Below, piece after piece: positions 8,529-16,886 of a stretch of 33,423 nt of DNA (positions within the stretch are counted from its first letter, which is position 1; each line of letters opens with the position of its first letter). Below the pieces are notes generated by a model, which was not told the origin of the DNA, ran no database searches, and was given only the letters and a program-made list of their open reading frames with translations. The stretch comes from Pseudomonas sp. LS-2 (lineage in GTDB: Bacteria; Pseudomonadota; Gammaproteobacteria; Pseudomonadales; Pseudomonadaceae). Made by a program: the position numbers and the translations under genes. Location of the stretch: assembly GCF_003605735.1 (NCBI RefSeq), contig NZ_QXTJ01000039.1, positions 606,285 through 639,707 on the forward strand, given 5' to 3'.

Positions 8529-8747
8529 TCAGCGGCTCGCCCGGCGCTGATCAGCCTGGCGCACGATCTCTCGCCTGCGCTCATCCGTCGCTGCGCGCCA
8601 CTGACGGATGTCTTCGACGTGGCGCCAGCACCCTGTACAGACTTTATGCTCATCGAGCCGACATACGCTGATGCAGGGTGAAGGCACGGCCGGGCTGACG
8701 TTACTGAACAGCGGCTTCGGCGCTTTGACAGATGTCGCGTTGGTCAC
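8529..8747 (-). CDS. DUF1289 cysteine-cluster protein
   Basis: A 72-residue protein of the DUF1289 family, whose function is unknown to me. Four cysteines form C25-x3-C29-x7-C37-x2-C40 (PSPCISVC, KVCTGCW), which suggests a metal or Fe-S site; this is inference. A basic helical tail follows (WRAATDERRREIVRQADQRR). The start is GTG at 8745-8747, and its GTGA overlaps the cyaY stop by four bases, so its translation is probably coupled to the frataxin gene. The overlap supports the start, although ATG is not used. Confidence 0.85.
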   Translation of the reverse strand: MTNATSVKAPKPLFSNVSPAVPSPCISVCRLDEHKVCTGCWRHVEDIRQWRAATDERRREIVRQADQRRASR

Positions 8748-9103
8748 TGCCGGTTTCCGTCTTCATGACCATCGATGGCATCGAATTCGATTTCAACATC
8801 GGCCTGCTTCAACGCCAGACGATGAAGCATCTCGCCCAACAGCTCTTCGGTCTTGTCGCAAACCCAGCGCTTCTCTTCTTCGTCGTAATCGAAATGGAAA
8901 CCGCCAGCGACCGCTGCCAGCCAGAGCTGACGCAGAGGCTCCTGGCGGCTGAAGATGAACTGCGTGCCGTTTTCGAATTTTACGGTCAGCACACCGGCCG
9001 AACTCTCAAGGTCCAGATCCAGATCGCTCTCGTCGAAGATATCCTCAAGCTGCTCTTGGGTGGCATCAACCAGGTCGTGAAAGCGGGCTTCGGTCAAACT
9101 CAT
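8744..9103 (-). CDS. cyaY: Frataxin-like iron donor CyaY
   Basis: CyaY is the bacterial frataxin, an acidic iron-binding modulator of IscS-based Fe-S cluster assembly. From ATG at 9101-9103 it is 119 residues (MSLTEARFHDLVDATQEQLED). GAGG lies 7 bases upstream. An in-frame extension to 9316 would overlap the lptM promoter region and has no family resemblance. The first helix is rich in acidic residues (EDIFDESDLDLDLE), and the sheet contains NGTQFIFSRQEPLRQLWLA and the frataxin GGFHFDYD. It is the first gene of a two-gene unit with the DUF1289 gene and divergent from lptM. Confidence 0.95.
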   Translation of the reverse strand: MSLTEARFHDLVDATQEQLEDIFDESDLDLDLESSAGVLTVKFENGTQFIFSRQEPLRQLWLAAVAGGFHFDYDEEEKRWVCDKTEELLGEMLHRLALKQADVEIEFDAIDGHEDGNRQ

Positions 9104-9301
9104 TGCAGGAACCTCGAAAGTGTCTACGGATGGCGCAGCGACGCAAGATACGGTCGCTCCCCGGCAATTGCAAAGCATACCCGCCCTTTTGCCGCGCGCC
9201 GCGCCAAAAAACCGCACGCTCACTGCCCGCTCATCCGGTGCGTGCGTCAAAGCCCCGCCGGACGGGAACTCCAGCGCATAGGCAATCTGTCGGGTGGTCG
9301 G

Positions 9302-9335
9302 TATACTCGGGCGCAATTAATGCTTATACAAAGGA
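9302..9335 (+). promoter_or_regulatory. Promoter -10 and RBS of the lptM-lysA operon
   Basis: TATACT at 9302-9307 is a near-perfect -10 hexamer 36 bases before the lptM ATG, and AAGGA at 9331-9335 is the ribosome site with a 7-base spacer. No good -35 is seen. It would drive lptM and probably lysA, dapF and downstream genes. Confidence 0.55.
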
Positions 9336-9342
9336 TTTCGCC

Positions 9343-9498
9343 ATGAAGCGCCTGATTTCCTCACTGGCCGCGCTCCTCGCTGTAGCGTGCCTGGTCTCTG
9401 CCTGCGGTCAAAAAGGTCCGCTGTACCTGCCCGACGACGACTCGTCGGACGGCAGCAGCCAGACCAAATCGCACTCGCACAAGCACTCGACCTACTAG
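9343..9498 (+). CDS. lptM: LPS-assembly lipoprotein LptM (YifL/LppL)
   Basis: A 51-residue lipoprotein. Residues 1-20 form a signal peptide with lipobox VSAC21, then the family hallmark CGQKGPLYLP. In E. coli LptM binds the LptDE outer-membrane translocon and helps LptD disulfide maturation. The tail is short, acidic then histidine-rich (HSHKHS). It lies 9 bases upstream of lysA, the conserved arrangement in proteobacteria. Confidence 0.93.
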   Translation: MKRLISSLAALLAVACLVSACGQKGPLYLPDDDSSDGSSQTKSHSHKHSTY

Positions 9499-9507
9499 GG
9501 ATCAGCC

Positions 9508-10755
9508 ATGGACGCCTTCAACTACCGCGACGGTGAGCTGTTCGCGGAGGGAGTTGCATTGTCTGCCATTGCCGAGCGCTTCGGCACGCCGACTTATGTC
9601 TACTCTCGCGCGCACATTGAAGCGCAATACCGCGCTTACGCGGATGCCCTGAGCGGCACGCCGCATCTGGTCTGCTTCGCCGTCAAAGCCAACTCCAACC
9701 TGGGTGTACTCAATGTCCTGGCGCGTCTGGGCGCCGGTTTCGACATCGTTTCCCGTGGTGAGCTGGAGCGTGTACTGGCAGCAGGCGGTCAGGCCGACAA
9801 GATCGTGTTCTCCGGGGTCGGAAAGACCCGTGACGACATGCGTCGTGCGCTGGAAGTCGGCGTTCATTGCTTCAACGTCGAGTCCACCGACGAGCTGGAA
9901 CGCCTGCAGCTCGTGGCCGCCGAAATGGGCGTACGCGCGCCGGTTTCCCTGCGCGTTAACCCGGACGTCGATGCGGGCACCCACCCCTACATCTCCACCG
10001 GTCTCAAGGAAAACAAGTTCGGCATCGCGATCGCTGATGCCGAAGACGTGTATATCCGCGCCGCTCAGTTGCCAAATCTGGAAGTGATCGGGGTCGATTG
10101 CCACATCGGTTCGCAACTGACCACGCTGTCGCCATTCGTCGACGCGCTGGATCGTCTGCTCGATCTCGTCGACCGCCTCGGCGATTGCGGCATCCAGCTG
10201 CGTCACCTGGATCTGGGTGGCGGTCTGGGCGTGCGTTACCGCGACGAAGAGCCGCCATTGGCTGGCGACTACATCAAGGCTGTGCGCGAGCGGCTGGACG
10301 GCCGTGACCTGGCGCTGATGTTCGAACCAGGCCGCTTCATCGTCGCCAACGCAGGCGTGCTGCTGACGCGCGTCGAATACCTCAAGCACACCGAACACAA
10401 GGACTTCGCCATCGTCGACGCAGCGATGAACGACCTTATCCGCCCGGCGCTGTATCAGGCGTGGATGGATGTAACAGCAGTCCAGCCTCGCGATGGTGCT
10501 CCTCGCAATTACGACATCGTCGGCCCGATCTGCGAAACCGGGGATTTCCTTGCCAAGGAGCGCGAACTCGCTCTGGCCGAAGGTGATCTGCTGGCCGTGC
10601 ACTCCGCTGGCGCCTATGGCTTCGTCATGAGTTCCAACTACAACACCCGCGGACGTACCGCCGAGGTGCTGGTCGATGGCGATCAAGCGTTCGAAGTGCG
10701 TCGTCGTGAAACCGTGACTGAGCTGTTTGCCGGCGAAAGCCTGCTGCCGGAGTAA
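9508..10755 (+). CDS. lysA: Diaminopimelate decarboxylase
   Basis: LysA decarboxylates meso-diaminopimelate to L-lysine using PLP, the last step of lysine synthesis. The protein is 415 residues. The PLP lysine is K60 in VCFAVKAN; the phosphate-binding glycine loop is DLGGGLGVRY, and the dimer-interface motif CETGDFLAKER carries the catalytic cysteine. GAYGFVMSSNYN near the C-terminus completes the active site. It is followed by dapF after 4 bases. In this operon the enzyme that consumes meso-DAP sits beside the enzyme that makes it. Confidence 0.98.
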   Translation: MDAFNYRDGELFAEGVALSAIAERFGTPTYVYSRAHIEAQYRAYADALSGTPHLVCFAVKANSNLGVLNVLARLGAGFDIVSRGELERVLAAGGQADKIVFSGVGKTRDDMRRALEVGVHCFNVESTDELERLQLVAAEMGVRAPVSLRVNPDVDAGTHPYISTGLKENKFGIAIADAEDVYIRAAQLPNLEVIGVDCHIGSQLTTLSPFVDALDRLLDLVDRLGDCGIQLRHLDLGGGLGVRYRDEEPPLAGDYIKAVRERLDGRDLALMFEPGRFIVANAGVLLTRVEYLKHTEHKDFAIVDAAMNDLIRPALYQAWMDVTAVQPRDGAPRNYDIVGPICETGDFLAKERELALAEGDLLAVHSAGAYGFVMSSNYNTRGRTAEVLVDGDQAFEVRRRETVTELFAGESLLPE

Positions 10756-10759
10756 TCCC

Positions 10760-11590
10760 ATGCTGCTGCGTTTTACCAAGATGCATGGCCTGGGCAACGA
10801 CTTCATGGTGCTGGACCTCGTGAGCCAGCACGCGCACATTCTGCCCAAGCACGCCAAGCAATGGGGCGATCGGCACACCGGTATCGGTTTCGATCAACTG
10901 CTGCTGGTTGAAGCGCCAAGCAACCCGGACGTGGACTTTCGCTACCGGATTTTCAATTCCGATGGTTCCGAAGTCGAACAGTGCGGCAACGGCGCGCGCT
11001 GCTTTGCCCGCTTCGTGCTGGACAAGCGTCTGACGGCAAAGAAACAGATTCGCGTCGAGACCAAGAGCGGCATCATCGAACTGGACATCCGCAACGATGG
11101 CCAGATCAGCGTCGACATGGGCGCGCCGCGCCTGGTGCCCGCTGACATTCCTTTCGACGCACCACAACAGGCCATCAGTTATTCGCTGGATGTCGAAGGT
11201 GAGACCATCGAACTGGCCGCCGTGTCGATGGGCAATCCCCATGCGGTGTTGCGGGTTTACGACATCAATAATGCGCCCGTTCACAGCCTTGGCCCGAAGA
11301 TCGAAAACCACCCGCGCTTTCCTGCCCGAGTGAACGTCGGATTCCTGCACGTCGTCGACCGCCAGCGCGCACAATTGCGGGTCTGGGAGCGCGGCGCCGG
11401 TGAAACACAAGCCTGCGGAACAGGCGCTTGCGCAGCTGCCGTTGCGGCCATCAGCCAAGGCTGGATGGATTCGCCACTGCTGATCGATCTGCCTGGCGGG
11501 CGCCTGTCCATCGAGTGGGCCGGCCCAGGTCATCCGGTCTTGATGACCGGCCCGGCCGTCCGGGTTTACGAAGGCCAAGTACGTCTATGA
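10760..11590 (+). CDS. dapF: Diaminopimelate epimerase
   Basis: DapF converts LL-diaminopimelate to the meso form for lysine and peptidoglycan synthesis, cofactor-free. ATG at 10760 gives 276 residues (MLLRFTKMHGLGNDF), the usual length. An in-frame start at 10727 lies inside lysA. The two catalytic cysteines are C75 (EQCGNGARC) and C219 (QACGTGAC). The gene is 4 bases after lysA and 13 before the DUF484 gene. Confidence 0.98.
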   Translation: MLLRFTKMHGLGNDFMVLDLVSQHAHILPKHAKQWGDRHTGIGFDQLLLVEAPSNPDVDFRYRIFNSDGSEVEQCGNGARCFARFVLDKRLTAKKQIRVETKSGIIELDIRNDGQISVDMGAPRLVPADIPFDAPQQAISYSLDVEGETIELAAVSMGNPHAVLRVYDINNAPVHSLGPKIENHPRFPARVNVGFLHVVDRQRAQLRVWERGAGETQACGTGACAAAVAAISQGWMDSPLLIDLPGGRLSIEWAGPGHPVLMTGPAVRVYEGQVRL

Positions 11591-11603
11591 GTGAGAGTAT
11601 CCA

Positions 11604-12341
11604 ATGACCGACCAGCCTCAGACTTCAACCGACACGCCCAGCGAATCGCCTGCCGATCACGCAGTGCCAGCCCTTGAAGCAGAGGCAGTCGCTGCGTGGT
11701 TGCAACAACACCCAGACTTCTTCGCCGAGCATGACGAACTGCTCAGCGCGATGCGCATTCCTCATCAGCGAGGCGACACCGTTTCGCTGGTCGAGCGTCA
11801 GCTCAAACTGCTGCGCGAACGCAACATCGAGATGCGCCATCGCCTGTCGCAGCTAATGGACGTGGCTCGTGACAATGATCGTCTCTTCGAAAAAACCCGC
11901 CGTTTGATCCTGACGCTGATGGACGCCACCAGCCTGGAAGAAATCGTCATCGCAGTGGAAGACAGCCTGCGTCAGGAATTTCAGGTGCCTTTCGTGAGCC
12001 TGATCCTGTTCAGCGACAACCCGATGACTGTCGGTCGCTGGGTCAGTAGCGCGGACGCACAGAAAGCCATTGGCGGCCTGATTTCCGGTGGTAAAACCGT
12101 GAGCGGCGCATTGCGTGAGCATGAGCTGGAGTTCCTGTTCGGCGCCGACCAGAGCAAGGAAGTCGGTTCGACCGCCATCGCCGCGCTCAGTCATCAAGGG
12201 CTGCACGGCGTACTTGCCATCGGCAGCCGTGATCCGCAGCACTACAAAAGCTCCGTGGGCACGCTGTTTCTCAGTTACATCGCCGACGTATTGAGCCGCC
12301 TGTTGCCGCGCTTCACCAACGCCTTGCGCTCGGTTCGCTAG
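11604..12341 (+). CDS. DUF484 (GAF-like) protein
   Basis: A 245-residue cytoplasmic protein of the DUF484 family. A hydrophilic N-terminus (to about residue 30) leads into WLQQHPDFFAEHDELL, a helical/coiled-coil stretch (VERQLKLLRERNIEMRHRL) and a C-terminal GAF-like fold (FVSLILFSDNP through HGVLAIGSRDP). Biochemical role is unknown. Its place between dapF and xerC is conserved in gamma-proteobacteria. Stop and the xerC start are 2 bases apart, indicating cotranscription. Confidence 0.92.
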   Translation: MTDQPQTSTDTPSESPADHAVPALEAEAVAAWLQQHPDFFAEHDELLSAMRIPHQRGDTVSLVERQLKLLRERNIEMRHRLSQLMDVARDNDRLFEKTRRLILTLMDATSLEEIVIAVEDSLRQEFQVPFVSLILFSDNPMTVGRWVSSADAQKAIGGLISGGKTVSGALREHELEFLFGADQSKEVGSTAIAALSHQGLHGVLAIGSRDPQHYKSSVGTLFLSYIADVLSRLLPRFTNALRSVR

Positions 12342-12343
12342 TC

Positions 12344-13243
12344 ATGGAACGACAGCTGGACGCCTACTGCACGCACTTGCGCAGTGAGCGCCAAGTGTCG
12401 AGTCACACGCTGCAGGCGTATCGCCGCGACCTCAGCAAGGTGCTGGGCTATTGCGAAAAGCAGAACATCGACAGCTGGCAGGCGCTTGATATCCAGTCGA
12501 TGCGCGGCCTCGTCGCTCGTCTGCACTCGCAGGGTCAGTCCTCACGCAGTATCGCCAGGCTGCTCTCGGCAGTCCGCGGTTTCTATCACTACCTGAACCG
12601 CGAAGGCATGTGTGAGCACGACCCGGCCAATGGCCTGTCGCCCCCCAAAGGCGAGCGACGCCTGCCCAAGACCCTCGACGCCGACCGCACACTGCAGTTG
12701 CTCGAAGGCGGCGTCGAAGACGAATTCCTCGCGCGCCGCGATCACGCGATTCTCGAACTGTTCTACTCATCAGGTCTGCGCCTGTCCGAACTGACGGGTT
12801 TGAATTGCGAGCAACTGGACCTCGCTGACGGGCTGATTCAGGTCCTCGGCAAAGGCAGCAAGACTCGCGTACTTCCAGTGGGGAGGAAAGCCCGTGAGGC
12901 GTTGGAGCAATGGTTGAAACAGCGCGCCCTGGCCAACCCTCAGGACGATGCGGTGTTCGTCAGTCAGCAAGGCAGACGCCTCGGCCCGCGCTCGATCCAG
13001 CTTCGAGTCAAGGCTGCCGGCGAACGGGAGCTGGGCCAGAACCTGCACCCGCACATGCTGCGCCATTCCTTCGCCAGTCACTTGCTGGAGTCCTCGCAGG
13101 ATCTGCGTGCTGTACAGGAATTGCTCGGCCATGCTGATATCACGACGACCCAGATCTACACCCATCTGGACTTTCAGCACCTGGCAACCGTGTACGACAG
13201 CGCCCACCCAAGGGCCAAACGCAAGGATTCTTCAGACACATGA
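12344..13243 (+). CDS. xerC: Tyrosine recombinase XerC
   Basis: XerC, with XerD, resolves chromosome dimers at dif during division. The protein is 299 residues. It has an N-terminal SAM-like DNA-binding domain (LDAYCTHLRSERQVSSHTL) and a C-terminal catalytic domain with the full set: R146 (SSGLRLSE), K170 (GKGSKTR), H237 and R240 (HMLRH), H263 (LLGHADI), and nucleophile Y272 (IYTHLDF). The position after DUF484 and before a HAD gene is the conserved housekeeping one, so it is not an integrase of a mobile element. It overlaps the next gene as ATGA. Confidence 0.97.
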   Translation: MERQLDAYCTHLRSERQVSSHTLQAYRRDLSKVLGYCEKQNIDSWQALDIQSMRGLVARLHSQGQSSRSIARLLSAVRGFYHYLNREGMCEHDPANGLSPPKGERRLPKTLDADRTLQLLEGGVEDEFLARRDHAILELFYSSGLRLSELTGLNCEQLDLADGLIQVLGKGSKTRVLPVGRKAREALEQWLKQRALANPQDDAVFVSQQGRRLGPRSIQLRVKAAGERELGQNLHPHMLRHSFASHLLESSQDLRAVQELLGHADITTTQIYTHLDFQHLATVYDSAHPRAKRKDSSDT

Positions 13244-13935
13244 GCATCAAGCTGGTTACCTTCGATCTGGACGACACCCTGTGGGAAACCGCGCCGGCCA
13301 TTGTCAGCGCCGAAACCATGCTGCGCGACTGGCTGGCCGAGCACGCACCTAAACTGGGACCGGTTCCGGTGGAGCATCTGTGGGAAATCCGCGCGCGACT
13401 GGTCGAAGCCGACCCGAGCTTCAAGCACCGAATCAGTGCACTGCGCCGCCGAGTCCTGTTTTTGGCGCTGGAGGATGCAGGTTATGCACATCCTGAGGCT
13501 CAGGATCTGGCAGATCGCAGTTTCGAGATATTCCTGCAAGGACGGCACCAGCTGGACATCTTCCCCGAGGTCGTGCCGACGCTGGAACTGCTCACCAAAC
13601 AGTACACGCTGGGCGTGGTCACTAACGGCAACGCCGACGTAGGTCGTCTGGGCCTGGCAGACTATTTCGCGTTTGCGCTATGCGCCGAAGATCTGGGCAT
13701 CGGCAAGCCGGACCCTGCGCCTTTCCTTGAGGCCTTGAAACGCGGCAAGGCCGACGCTGGCAACGCAGTGCATGTCGGCGATCACCCCGGCGATGACATA
13801 GCCGGTGCGCAGCAGGCCGGTATGCGGGCCATCTGGTACAACCCGAGCGGCAAGGTCTGGGAAGCGGATCAATTGCCGGATGCGCAGATCAATAGCCTGT
13901 CGCAGTTGCCTGGGGTTTTGGCGAGGTGGGGTTGA
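13240..13935 (+). CDS. HAD-family hydrolase (YigB-like)
   Basis: A 231-residue haloacid-dehalogenase phosphatase. Motif I is FDLDDTLW with D9 and D11, motif II VVTNGN, and motif IV HPGDDIAGAQQAG. An inserted helical cap between motifs I and II points to subclass I. Its closest named relative is probably YigB, an FMN/riboflavin-precursor phosphatase next to xerC in E. coli; the substrate here is inferred from position and resemblance. It overlaps the xerC stop by four bases and ends the operon. An 11-base tandem duplication (AGGTGGGGTTG twice, 13924-13945) covers its stop codon. Confidence 0.93.
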   Translation: MSIKLVTFDLDDTLWETAPAIVSAETMLRDWLAEHAPKLGPVPVEHLWEIRARLVEADPSFKHRISALRRRVLFLALEDAGYAHPEAQDLADRSFEIFLQGRHQLDIFPEVVPTLELLTKQYTLGVVTNGNADVGRLGLADYFAFALCAEDLGIGKPDPAPFLEALKRGKADAGNAVHVGDHPGDDIAGAQQAGMRAIWYNPSGKVWEADQLPDAQINSLSQLPGVLARWG

Positions 13936-14019
13936 GGTGGGGTTGAGATCGCTACGCTGATCCCGCAGGGCATCCGAGTCAGCATTCCAGGCCAAACGCA
14001 AAAAAGCCAAATCCAAACC

Positions 14020-14053
14020 AAAAAAAAGCCCGCAGCGACAGCGGGCTTTTTTT
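14020..14053. terminator. Bidirectional terminator between the lysA operon and sutA
   Basis: AGCCCGC and GCGGGCT form a stem with a 7-base loop, flanked by a run of A on the left and T on the right, so it works on both strands. It ends the HAD gene on plus and sutA on minus. Confidence 0.93.
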
Positions 14054-14072
14054 CAGGAGGTATCTGACACCC

Positions 14073-14402
14073 TCAGATAGGGCGGCTACCGTACTTGTTG
14101 TCAGGCTTCTTGGGCGGATCGGCGACAACATTGGCCTCCACTTCCTGCACTTTGCCGCCACGGGCAAGGAACTCTTCCATCGCGCGAGCCAGAGCATCAC
14201 GCTCTTTGTTCTTGGCTTCGACGCTAGGCAGTTCATCGACCGAGACGGCTGCCTTGGCTTTACCCTTGGCTGGTGTTGCCGCAGCTTCGGGACTGTCGTC
14301 TATTTCCGAGACATCGTCATCGGGAGCAGCCGCAAGCTCCTCACCGTCCTCTTCATCTTCCAGACCGTCTTCAACCAGATCGTCGTTGTCGTCGTCGCTC
14401 AT
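14073..14402 (-). CDS. sutA: RNA polymerase-binding regulator SutA
   Basis: A 109-residue protein with a very acidic, low-complexity N-terminus (DDDNDDLVEDGLEDEEDGEE), a central helix (KNKERDALARAMEEFLARGG) and the conserved end KVQEVEANVVADPPKK...YGSRPI. This matches SutA of P. aeruginosa, an intrinsically disordered protein that binds RNA polymerase and raises ribosomal and other transcription during slow growth. GAGGT 6 bases upstream fixes the ATG. TATAAC on the minus strand (14434-14439) is a plausible -10. It sits upstream of the amtB side as I recall in P. aeruginosa. Confidence 0.9.
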   Translation of the reverse strand: MSDDDNDDLVEDGLEDEEDGEELAAAPDDDVSEIDDSPEAAATPAKGKAKAAVSVDELPSVEAKNKERDALARAMEEFLARGGKVQEVEANVVADPPKKPDNKYGSRPI

Positions 14403-14433
14403 GTTCTACCTCATGACTTGCGAAAGCAGATTA

Positions 14434-14439
14434 GTTATA
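14434..14439 (-). promoter_or_regulatory. Possible -10 element for sutA
   Basis: TATAAC on the minus strand, 32 bases before the sutA ATG. The -35 at the expected spacing (TTAGAA) is weak. Confidence 0.4.
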
Positions 14440-14495
14440 GCCCAGCTACGCCTAATTTCTAAGACAGCCGGAAAAAATTCAACTACCGCCAATAA

Positions 14496-14927
14496 TCAGC
14501 GGTCGTGCCCCTCACCCTGAAGGGTGGCGAGGACTTTACGCGCACCGCCTGCATCGCGATGCTCTCCTAAATAAACACCCTGCCAGGTGCCTAGCGCCAA
14601 CCGTCCGTCCGTGATGGGCAGAACAAGCTGGCAGCCTAGCAAACTGGCTTTGAAGTGCGCAGGCAGGTCGTCGGGACCTTCGTCATCGTGTTCATAACCG
14701 TCATGCCCCTGAGGCACCAGCCGGTTGAAGAAACGCTCGAAATCACGTCGCACTGCCGGATCGGCATTCTCGTTGATCGTCAACGAAGCCGAGGTATGTT
14801 GCAGCAACAGATGCAACAGGCCGACACGGCAATCACGCAGTCCGGGAACCCCTGCGACGATTTCGTCGGTTACCAGATGGAATCCGCGAGGCCTTGCCCG
14901 CAGCGTAATTCTGGTCTGTTGCCACAT
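14496..14927 (-). CDS. YjbQ/UPF0047-family protein
   Basis: A 143-residue cytosolic protein with the family signatures LLLQHTSASLTINENADP and LGTWQGVYLGEHRD. The His and Glu residues in these motifs make the presumed active or metal site. E. coli YjbQ has weak thiamine-phosphate synthase activity in vitro, so annotations call it a secondary thiamine-phosphate synthase; the physiological role is unclear. It begins MWQQTRITLRARPRGFHLVT and lies 93 bases upstream of sutA on the same strand. Confidence 0.92.
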   Translation of the reverse strand: MWQQTRITLRARPRGFHLVTDEIVAGVPGLRDCRVGLLHLLLQHTSASLTINENADPAVRRDFERFFNRLVPQGHDGYEHDDEGPDDLPAHFKASLLGCQLVLPITDGRLALGTWQGVYLGEHRDAGGARKVLATLQGEGHDR

Positions 14928-15134
14928 ACAGTTCTCCGCCCTTCGGCGCGCATTCTAACGCGATGGAAAAAAAAACAAAGTGCGTAATGAGTGACGTTTT
15001 CCACAAGCCACAACCCTACCCATGCATCCCGTCGCAGCAACCACCGCAGATGCTCTGCGAAGCGGTCTTGGCCAGGGGGGCGCCACGTCATTGCAGCAAT
15101 CGCTGGCGGTTGTGCCTATCGACAAACTCCAGAC

Positions 15135-15167
15135 AAAAAAATGCCCGGTAAACCGGGCATTTTTTTA
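15135..15167. terminator. Terminator downstream of amtB
   Basis: ATGCCCGG-TAAA-CCGGGCAT with an A run on the left and seven T on the right. It lies 10 bases past the amtB stop and is symmetrical enough to work in both directions. Confidence 0.93.
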
Positions 15168-15176
15168 CAGCCGCGA

Positions 15177-16514
15177 TTACAAGTTGTAGCCACGCTCGTT
15201 GTGTTGTGCAAGGTCAAGACCAACAGCTTCTTCTTCCTCGGTGACACGCAGGCCCATGACCGCGTCAAGCACCTTGAGGATGATGAAGGTCACGATACCG
15301 GTGTAGATAACCGTGAAGCCTACGCCTTTGCACTGGATCCAGACTTGTGCAGCGATGTCGGTCACAGTGCCGAAGCCGCCCAGCGAGGGTGCTGCGAAAA
15401 CACCGGTCAGGATTGCGCCCAGGATACCGCCGATGCCGTGAACGCCGAAGGCATCCAGGGAGTCGTCGTAGCCCAGTTTGCGTTTCAGGCTGGTGGCGCA
15501 GAAGAAGCAGACCACGCCGGCCGCCAGACCGATAATCAGGCCGCCCATCGGGCCTACAGTGCCGGCCGCAGGGGTGATGGCAACCAGACCGGCAACCACA
15601 CCCGAAGCGATACCCAGAGCGCTTGGCTTACCGTGGGTCAGCCACTCGGCGAACATCCAGCCCAGTGCAGCGGCGGCGGTTGCGATCTGAGTGACCAGCA
15701 TCGCCATACCGGCAGTGCCGTTGGCCGCAGCAGCGGAACCGGCGTTGAAGCCGAACCAGCCTACCCACAGCATCGCTGCGCCGACCAGGGTGTAACCCAG
15801 GTTGTGCGGAGCCATTGGAGTGGTCGGGAAACCTTTACGCTTGCCCAGTACCAGACACGCTACCAGGCCAGCCACACCGGCGTTGATGTGGACAACGGTG
15901 CCGCCCGCGAAATCGAGTACGCCCCAGTCCCACAACAGACCACCGACACCACTCCAGACCATGTGCGCGATTGGCGCGTAGACCAGGGTGAACCAGATAG
16001 CCATGAAGATCAGCATCGCGGAGAACTTCATGCGTTCTGCGAAGGCGCCGACGATCAGAGCAGGGGTGATGATGGCGAAAGTCATCTGGAAGGTGACGAA
16101 CACAGCTTCCGGGAACAGAGCTGCAGCACCTGTGATACTGGAGGGCGTGATGCCTGCCAGGAACGCCTTCGACAGGCCGCCGACGAAGGAGTTGAAGTTA
16201 ACGACGTTGGCTTCCATACCGGTGGTATCGAACGCCATGCTGTAGCCGTAGATGCACCACAGAATACTGATCAGGCCGGTGATGGCGAAGCACTGCATCA
16301 TGACCGAAAGGATGTTTTTCGAGCGGACCATGCCGCCGTAGAACAGCGCAAGACCTGGAATGGTCATGAACAGCACCAAGGCTGTCGATGTCAGCATCCA
16401 GGCGGTGTCGCCTGAGTTGAGGACTGGGGCTGCCACTTCGTCTGCCGCCATGGCCAAGCCAGGGGTTACGAGGGACAACAGGGCTCCTAGCCCTGCGAAT
16501 TGACGCAGAGTCAT
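15177..16514 (-). CDS. amtB: Ammonium transporter AmtB
   Basis: AmtB is a trimeric inner-membrane ammonium channel. The protein is 445 residues with a signal peptide (cleavage probably after AMA, about residue 23) and then 11 hydrophobic segments, as in E. coli AmtB. Key residues are present: D201 (DFAGGTVVH) and the pore twin histidines H209 and H359 (FGVHGIGG). The start ATG at 16512-16514 has AGGAG upstream. It follows glnK by 33 bases, the conserved pairing in which GlnK plugs the channel. Confidence 0.97.
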   Translation of the reverse strand: MTLRQFAGLGALLSLVTPGLAMAADEVAAPVLNSGDTAWMLTSTALVLFMTIPGLALFYGGMVRSKNILSVMMQCFAITGLISILWCIYGYSMAFDTTGMEANVVNFNSFVGGLSKAFLAGITPSSITGAAALFPEAVFVTFQMTFAIITPALIVGAFAERMKFSAMLIFMAIWFTLVYAPIAHMVWSGVGGLLWDWGVLDFAGGTVVHINAGVAGLVACLVLGKRKGFPTTPMAPHNLGYTLVGAAMLWVGWFGFNAGSAAAANGTAGMAMLVTQIATAAAALGWMFAEWLTHGKPSALGIASGVVAGLVAITPAAGTVGPMGGLIIGLAAGVVCFFCATSLKRKLGYDDSLDAFGVHGIGGILGAILTGVFAAPSLGGFGTVTDIAAQVWIQCKGVGFTVIYTGIVTFIILKVLDAVMGLRVTEEEEAVGLDLAQHNERGYNL

Positions 16515-16547
16515 ATTGTTTTCTCCTGGGGCGTTGGGTTTGGCGGC

Positions 16548-16886
16548 TTAGATTGCGTCGGTATCGGTTTCGCCGGTACGGATACGAATAGCCTGTTCCA
16601 GATTGACCACGAAGATCTTCCCGTCACCGATCTTGCCGGTGTTGGCCGCTTTGGTTATCGCTTCGATAACGCGGTCCAGATCCTTATCGTCAATCGCAAC
16701 GTCGATCTTCACCTTGGGAAGGAAGTCGACTACATATTCCGCACCGCGATACAGCTCGGTGTGGCCTTTCTGACGTCCGAAGCCTTTGACTTCAGTTACC
16801 GTGATGCCCTGCACGCCGATTTCGGACAACGACTCGCGTACGTCGTCCAACTTGAACGGCTTGATGATGGCAGTGACTAGCTTCAT
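16548..16886 (-). CDS. glnK: PII signal protein GlnK
   Basis: A 112-residue PII protein starting MKLVTAIIKPFKLDDV. The T-loop GHTELYRGAEY has Y51, the residue uridylylated by GlnD under nitrogen limitation. The B-loop KIGDGKIFV is present. GlnK binds AmtB and GlnE/NtrB. The ATG at 16884-16886 has GGAG 8 bases upstream. An in-frame start further left would add 37 unrelated residues. Control by sigma54/NtrC is supported by a -24/-12 element at 17094-17110. Confidence 0.97.
   Translation of the reverse strand: MKLVTAIIKPFKLDDVRESLSEIGVQGITVTEVKGFGRQKGHTELYRGAEYVVDFLPKVKIDVAIDDKDLDRVIEAITKAANTGKIGDGKIFVVNLEQAIRIRTGETDTDAI

Noticed and set aside
9502..10878. 458-codon open frame on the minus strand
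   Set aside because: It is antisense to lysA, which has full catalytic motifs; high GC produces such shadows.
12344..13243. Tyrosine recombinase as evidence for an integrated element
   Set aside because: It is XerC in its conserved operon dapF-DUF484-xerC-HAD, not an element integrase, and no attachment repeats are seen.
14991..16415. 474-codon open frame on the plus strand
   Set aside because: It is antisense to amtB and has no recognisable domain; the low-complexity His/Asp/Gln-rich sequence is typical of a shadow.
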